This document shows, in pieces, positions 59,018 to 64,000 of a stretch of 64,000 nucleotides of DNA. The notes under the pieces are model-generated. The model was not told the origin of the DNA. It searched no databases and saw nothing but the letters and a program-made list of their open reading frames with translations. A program made the position numbers and the translations under genes. Origin of the DNA: Manduca sexta (Eukaryota; Arthropoda; Insecta; Lepidoptera; Sphingidae). Positions within the stretch are counted from its first letter, which is position 1, and every line of letters starts with the position of its first letter. The stretch spans positions 2,984,609-3,048,608 of the forward strand of contig NC_051126.1 in the NCBI RefSeq assembly GCF_014839805.1, in the 5' to 3' direction.

Positions 59018-60376
59018 GCATGACTCCTTACGTCCAGCGACGTCACAGGATACGAAATACAATAGTTATACAAAATAATTTTGCTTATATAAATTTTTTA
59101 ATGGTTCAAGGGCTAAGTCTAATCGAGCAGTTAATTTTTATCTCAAAAACGGATTATAACAGCCTTCAAAAGAAGGGAGGCTACCCCATTCGTATTTTTT
59201 GATTTGTCTTACAGTTCTTACCCAGTTTAATGATTATTTTTGCGTTGAATTTTGTACAGCTACAAGTTGGTCTCATTTTAATTTCTTTGGTATTAGACTT
59301 TATATTCGAAGATACATTAGGGAACTCCTCAAAATCAAATAGGATTTCAATGATTTTTTTTACGCAGGGCGCAGACGGTATTGCTGTATAAAACTTTCTG
59401 TTAACTTCGGTCTCCTTGACAGCGTGCGGTAAACACGACATCCGACTCCAAAGCAAATAAATTGTGTGATTGCATTTCAAACAATGAAAGGGGAAGAAAT
59501 AAATTATACCACCATAGATAACTCCACAAACTTAGAGCTTCTTTGATGGAGTTTTGAATGATTCATAGATTATTTTAACAATTGTCTATGATTTGTCTAT
59601 CGTTATTCAAACTATAGATGACGACTATCGGTCTATACATTCCGTAAGCTGAACTGGGTTAACGCTACGAATAATAAATTTTATTGCCACAGGAAGTCAT
59701 TTAATGTACTTTTCTTGTATATTACCGTAAGTCCCAAATGAGACGTAAATAATTTACTATTTACTATTCAATGGGGATCAACGAAATTTTTATGAGCTGT
59801 ACAACCGCAAACGGCTGAATGGGACCTACTACACACGCGACCGTAATCGCGTATAAATGCTAATTCCAAATTAATAATAGGTAATAGTAACAGTTATTGT
59901 TATTAGTAGTTATTTTTTTTATTGACATTATTCATTAAATCCAAGAGTTTAGTGAATTAGTCAAATGTAGTGGCTTAGGACTGACTAGAATCTATGTGTC
60001 CATAATTTCCTGGATCAATGACGTCAGATGACCCATTTACTTCAGATTTAAAGGCAGCAAAAAACGAATAATTAATAACAATAAAACTTCATAATGATTG
60101 GGGCGAAATTGACAAGGAAACGACCATCTTCCGATATTAAATTACAATTAAAACAAGGAAACTATTAAATAGCAATAATCTTGTATTCAATGGGAAGTGC
60201 AATAATTACGCCTGGTTTTGTAACATTTACGGTCTTTACACACGTGGGGATTAAAAACGAGCTGACGATAACGTTTTCGCTTTCTCTACTTTCAGTACGT
60301 TATTGATAAGAATTACTTGAATCAATAAAACTAGTATAAATAATTTTTTATTCTTCCTAAATACCAAAGCAGATAA
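59018..60376. other. No gene seen
   Basis: AT-rich; the 99-residue minus frame at 59181-59480 shows no motif. Confidence 0.5.
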
Positions 60377-60687
60377 GCGGCGATAGCCTAGTTGGGTGTG
60401 GAACGGACTGTCGAGACGAATGTCCGCAGGATTAAATCCCAAGGGCACACACCTCTGACTTTTCTAAAAAATCATGTGTGTATTCTTTGTGAATTTATCG
60501 TTCGCTTTAACGGTGCAGGAAAACATCATGAGGAACCTTTACATCTGAGAAGTTCTCTATAGGAATTTCGAAGGTGTGTGAAGTCTACCAATCCGCACTA
60601 GGCCAACGTGGTGGACTAAGGCCTATTCCCTCTCAGTAGTAGAGGAGGCCCGTGCTCAGCAGTGATATTATTATTATTTATTATTAC
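60377..60687 (+). mobile_element. tRNA-derived SINE, full length
   Basis: A box TAGCCTAGTTGG at 60384-60395; B-box position 60429-60439 (GGATTAAATCC, two changes from the GGTTCRAATCC form). The body and the CTCAGTAGTAGAGGAGG tail follow, then an ATT repeat. It aligns over its length with the minus-strand copy at 16170-16472. Confidence 0.85.
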
Positions 60688-60781
60688 CAAACCAGAACGA
60701 AAAGGAAACTAACAATACTATGTTCTAACACAAATTCTAATAATAATATTACAAAACTAACCTCACTCGATCTGATTGTAA

Positions 60782-60868
60782 CCAACTCCTTTAGGAAACC
60801 ATTTTCCTTTTTTTACCTGATTCTCAACAACTCCTTTAGTTGTTCTGGAACCATTTTCTTTTTCTTTA
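60782..60868. repeat. Imperfect direct duplication
   Basis: CAACTCCTTTAG followed by ACCATTTTC and a T-rich stretch occurs at 60783 and again from 60829. The second copy has an inserted GTTGTTCTGG. Two units only. Confidence 0.65.
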
Positions 60869-62414
60869 CAAATAAATCGATGCCAATAGAAAAGTAAAGG
60901 GGCATAAACGTTCTTCACAATGCTACTATACTGCAATTGAAACACAGCGTCAACAAGATTACTAAGCATCATGTAAACCGGCCTTTACCTTGTTCACGCA
61001 ACTCGAGGTTATCGGGCCGAAGTTCGCATTAATCAATACGCAAGAGCCCAAAAATTGGACGAATTTGCGAAATATGTCTCTTTTATCGGTTGATTATTTA
61101 ATTTATTTTTGATTTATTACGTTATTTTACTTTTGCCTATATGCCGCGGTTGGGAAAGTTAGTGTTTCTGAGAATCATTGCAACAGCAATCAATGCAATG
61201 TTGTCATGCCCTTCATCTGTACTAATGTAGACTTTATAAAGGTAATAATTGAGACCAGGACAACCGAAACAGCAATCACTCTTGTGTAACACTTCAAAAG
61301 ACATTCCACCCATTAATTAATGGACATTAGGAGAAAATTATTTCGTTATCTGAAATTCTGTTATTGAATAGCGATACCATTGATTTTTGGCATTCTTAGT
61401 TCTAGGCGCTTAATATCAGGCATGCAACTCGCCTATCTCACCGCTTACTTATATAAAACAACCGACTTCTAAAAGGCTATTAATTGCAGAAGCATAACGA
61501 AATAAGCTTAGGGAGGAAATGTATATATATATCTCGGGGAATCCCGAAACAAAACGACTATAACTACGAGAAACCGGTCCCTCCACAACGACGGACTTCC
61601 AACAAATTTAATATCACGTTAATCCCATAAGTTAGGCACAAAATATGCAACGTTATAATACCCCGCCCTACATCACGCGACGTGACTCACGGGGGTGGGC
61701 AGAGGTAATAACATCACCCTATTTATTGCGAGTAGGGTCGGCGCGACCTTGGGGTTGCGGCAATTAACAGAGCGCGGTTTCCAAACGTGCTGTTATTTTT
61801 GGACTTTTCATCTGACGTTCCGATGGGGCGGCATGCCTAATTTATCGCTTTTAGAAAAGCTATTTTGAAACTAATTATGACATTATATTGGATGTTGCGT
61901 TCAAAAATAGTAGTTAAAACGAATGTTCGAGTTAAAAAACATATTCGTTTTAATTAAAATATAAAAGTCAGGCATGCATCTCTATATGCCATCATAGCCA
62001 TCATGGGTTTGATGCCTATGATAAGAAGTGCCGCCGAGCCTATTAGATATTGGTCGCAATTTAAATCCCAATAAAGAAAGTTTATCGAATCGTACAAACT
62101 ATAAGTGTTCAAACGTGAAAATCTAAATTACGAGCTAGTAAATTTCATAGCATTACTTATAATCCATCGTTTGTATGCCATGCTATAATCTGTATTGTTT
62201 TAAATGACAATCAAGACAATTGATACTTTCGATAGCGGAGACGGCATAATGTAGAAGAGTATCGGGATACGCAGTCTCATCTGTCAACATTATTATATAT
62301 ACATATATAAATATTCAAGTAAAATTACCCATTTGAACAGCAAAATATGTAATTTAATACAACAGAATCGCACAAGCCATCAGTTTATTCATCAAACTAG
62401 TTCCCTTACTGACT
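60869..62414. other. No gene seen
   Basis: A GC-richer patch at about 61650-61850 (CACGCGACGTGACTCACGGG) has no assigned role. Confidence 0.5.
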
Positions 62415-62652
62415 GCCTCGGTGGCGAAGTTATAGTGCATGCACGGTACGGCAGCGCGTTGAAGTCCTGAGTTCGAATCCCGGGTCGGGTTTTTCTCTTC
62501 AGTATCAGCCCGGAGTCTGGAATTTGTGCCCAATATAGCGATAGCCTCGCCCTCTATCACATCATGGGACAGACTTGGCGACATGTGGGTGCCTGGGTTG
62601 CGCCATATCCCTTCGGGGATAAATGCGTGATGTGTATTTGTTTGTTTGTTTA
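62415..62652 (+). mobile_element. Second tRNA-derived SINE family
   Basis: The head GCCTCGGTGGCGAAGTTATAG supplies an A box, and GAGTTCGAATCC at 62469-62480 is a near-consensus B box. A non-tRNA body follows with CAGCCCGGAGTCTGGAATT and CTATCACATCATGGGACAG, ending in CTTCGGGGATAAATGCGTG and a TGTTT repeat. The D-loop and anticodon arm are not those of a working tRNA. I recall this body from lepidopteran SINEs. Confidence 0.75.
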
Positions 62653-63866
62653 GTTTACTTAATTCCCATTTACTAACAACTTTGTGTTTGTTATTTCACC
62701 GCATAATACCTCACCCACTTGGGTCAGAGCCACTGCCTGCATTCGAACGAGAAGAAAACAAAAGGATACTCAACGCAACACACAATTTGCGAGAGCTCAG
62801 GCCGCTTTAATTATTCTAAATCTAGGTCGTACGTACAGGCCGCGTGTCCCTCCTCCATTATCAATTTAATTATCTAAATGGGACATGCATCCAAAAGCAT
62901 TCCATTCCCGCGATGCTGTTTTGGCCCATTTCATAATTCTAATGCAATATTGCTTTAGTGGATTCCGTTTGGTTTGAATCGAATGCAATTTCTGTCTGGA
63001 ATATAGGAAGGATATCCTTCTATCTAGAATATTCCAGTGAATAACCGAAATCGACTTTATGCATTCGAGTACATTGTACATTTTTAATTTAAGAATGAAA
63101 CCATCGACGTCCCGCTTTTTTGTACTTCCTAATGATTTTACGCGCCGCGTCTGCTAAGGTTTATCTAGGCAAGCAAGGATCTTCCTAAACTTTGAAGTAC
63201 AAACGCCGCTTTGTGTTCATCACATAATCAAAAAATGTATACTATGTCCTACAACTCCAAAAACAACAACAGTTACACGCAAACATACTATAAAGATACT
63301 CAAATTTTAAAAAAGTGTTCAAATAAAAAAATAATAAGTTTGTTACCCATACAGAAACCACAGTGAATACAATGATCTCACACGATACGCGCTATCAATT
63401 AGGCTGTAGAGTAATGAACCTTTGTGAAATATGCTCGGTATTCCAATAATTCTGGCACTAGGGTTGCCAAATACCATACGTCCAGTAAATACAGGGCAGT
63501 CAACACTCACCGTAGTAGAAAAAAAACCTATGACGCGACTTCAAAAAAGGTAAAGAGATTTAGAAATTTTATAAATATACTAGAACGCATATTTGTCGCA
63601 ATGTGGAAATTAAAGCCGCGCCTGACGAGAATACAAACCCGGGGTAGAAAATCTGATGAAATATCCTCCGTCAAGCTTTTCTCAAAAATACTTATAATAT
63701 GAATTTATTAAAGTAGATTTTACCTACAGTTCTGTCCGAGGCTAAGTCCTTTCAAGGGATAAAATTTGTAAGCCTATTGTCTGTCTACTTCAGAATCTGA
63801 AAAGCATCTACTCAGTTCCGACAACTGGCGAATTCAAACAATATTTAAAGATTTCGTACTAGTATC
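62653..63866. other. No gene seen
   Basis: Contains the nested palindrome at 62996-63037. The 92-residue frame at 63424 starts in sequence that resembles repeats (CACTAGGGTTGCCAAATACC). Confidence 0.45.
62996..63037. repeat. Nested palindrome
   Basis: CTGGAATAT (62996-63004) pairs with ATATTCCAG (63029-63037) and encloses the 14-bp palindrome GAAGGATATCCTTC (63007-63020). Confidence 0.75.
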
Positions 63867-64000
63867 GAAAAACCGGCCAAGTTCGAGTGGAACTACTGCA
63901 ACGGGGCTTCCGTACTCCGATATTGAGATTTCTTTTATAATACGATAGTCTCAATAAAAGGATAATTATTATAAATAATGTGCTCAGTGTATTTACATGA
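63867..64000 (+). mobile_element. Start of AAAACCGGCCAAG repeat, cut by window edge
   Basis: GAAAAACCGGCCAAGTTCGAG matches the start of the 6367-6860 repeat; GGGGCTTCCGTACTCCG follows. It continues past the window. Confidence 0.6.

Noticed and set aside
62415..62490. A tRNA gene
   Set aside because: A and B boxes are present, but the anticodon arm and acceptor stem do not form and a SINE body follows.

Overview
The window looks like moth or butterfly (lepidopteran) nuclear DNA. It is AT-rich and almost free of recognisable host genes, and it is dense in short interspersed repeats of types I recognise from Lepidoptera. These include a tRNA-derived SINE carrying a GTAGTAGAGGAGGCCCGTGC-type tail motif, a second tRNA-derived SINE, Helitron copies ending in CTAG, and palindromic MITEs. 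The species call comes from pattern memory, not a search. No complete host gene, rRNA, true tRNA or CRISPR array was found. Host exons could be hidden, because short exons cannot be called reliably by eye.

The one large coding object is a BEL/Pao-type LTR retrotransposon at 27422-32706 on the + strand. It has two 385-bp LTRs with no difference that I can see, and a perfect 5-bp target duplication (CAAAT). A tRNA-Tyr-type primer binding site follows the 5' LTR and a purine tract precedes the 3' LTR. The order is leader, gag (DUF1759-like), zinc knuckles, aspartic protease, pol linker, start of RT, integrase core and DUF5641-like tail. Reverse transcriptase, RNase H and the integrase zinc domain are deleted. 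At the integrase breakpoint sits a third, diverged copy of the last 213 bp of the LTR, ending exactly at the LTR terminus. This is a chimeric, non-autonomous element that was nevertheless mobilised recently. Its leader also carries a tRNA-like A-box/B-box pair, two RNA hairpins and fourteen GCGG motifs.

Layout. 1-27 kb: no confident genes; twin palindromes at 4.3 kb, a long repeat at 6.4 kb, a MITE at 9.4 kb, a full SINE at 16.2 kb and repeat fragments. 27.4-32.7 kb: the Pao element. 32.7-47 kb: intergenic or intronic DNA with repeat fragments and a 14-bp-stem hairpin. 47.5-58.3 kb: a Helitron-rich zone. Three copies of one family there contain five, five and one 123-bp internal tandem units. 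One copy is nested in an older repeat, and two copies interrupt an open frame that weakly resembles a Na+/H+ antiporter. 58.7-64 kb: a TTAA-flanked MITE with 95-bp inverted arms, two tRNA-derived SINEs, and a repeat cut by the window edge.

Family names rest on motifs read from the sequence and on memory of these families. Copy numbers, identities of repeat families and all candidate host ORFs need database or genome searches.
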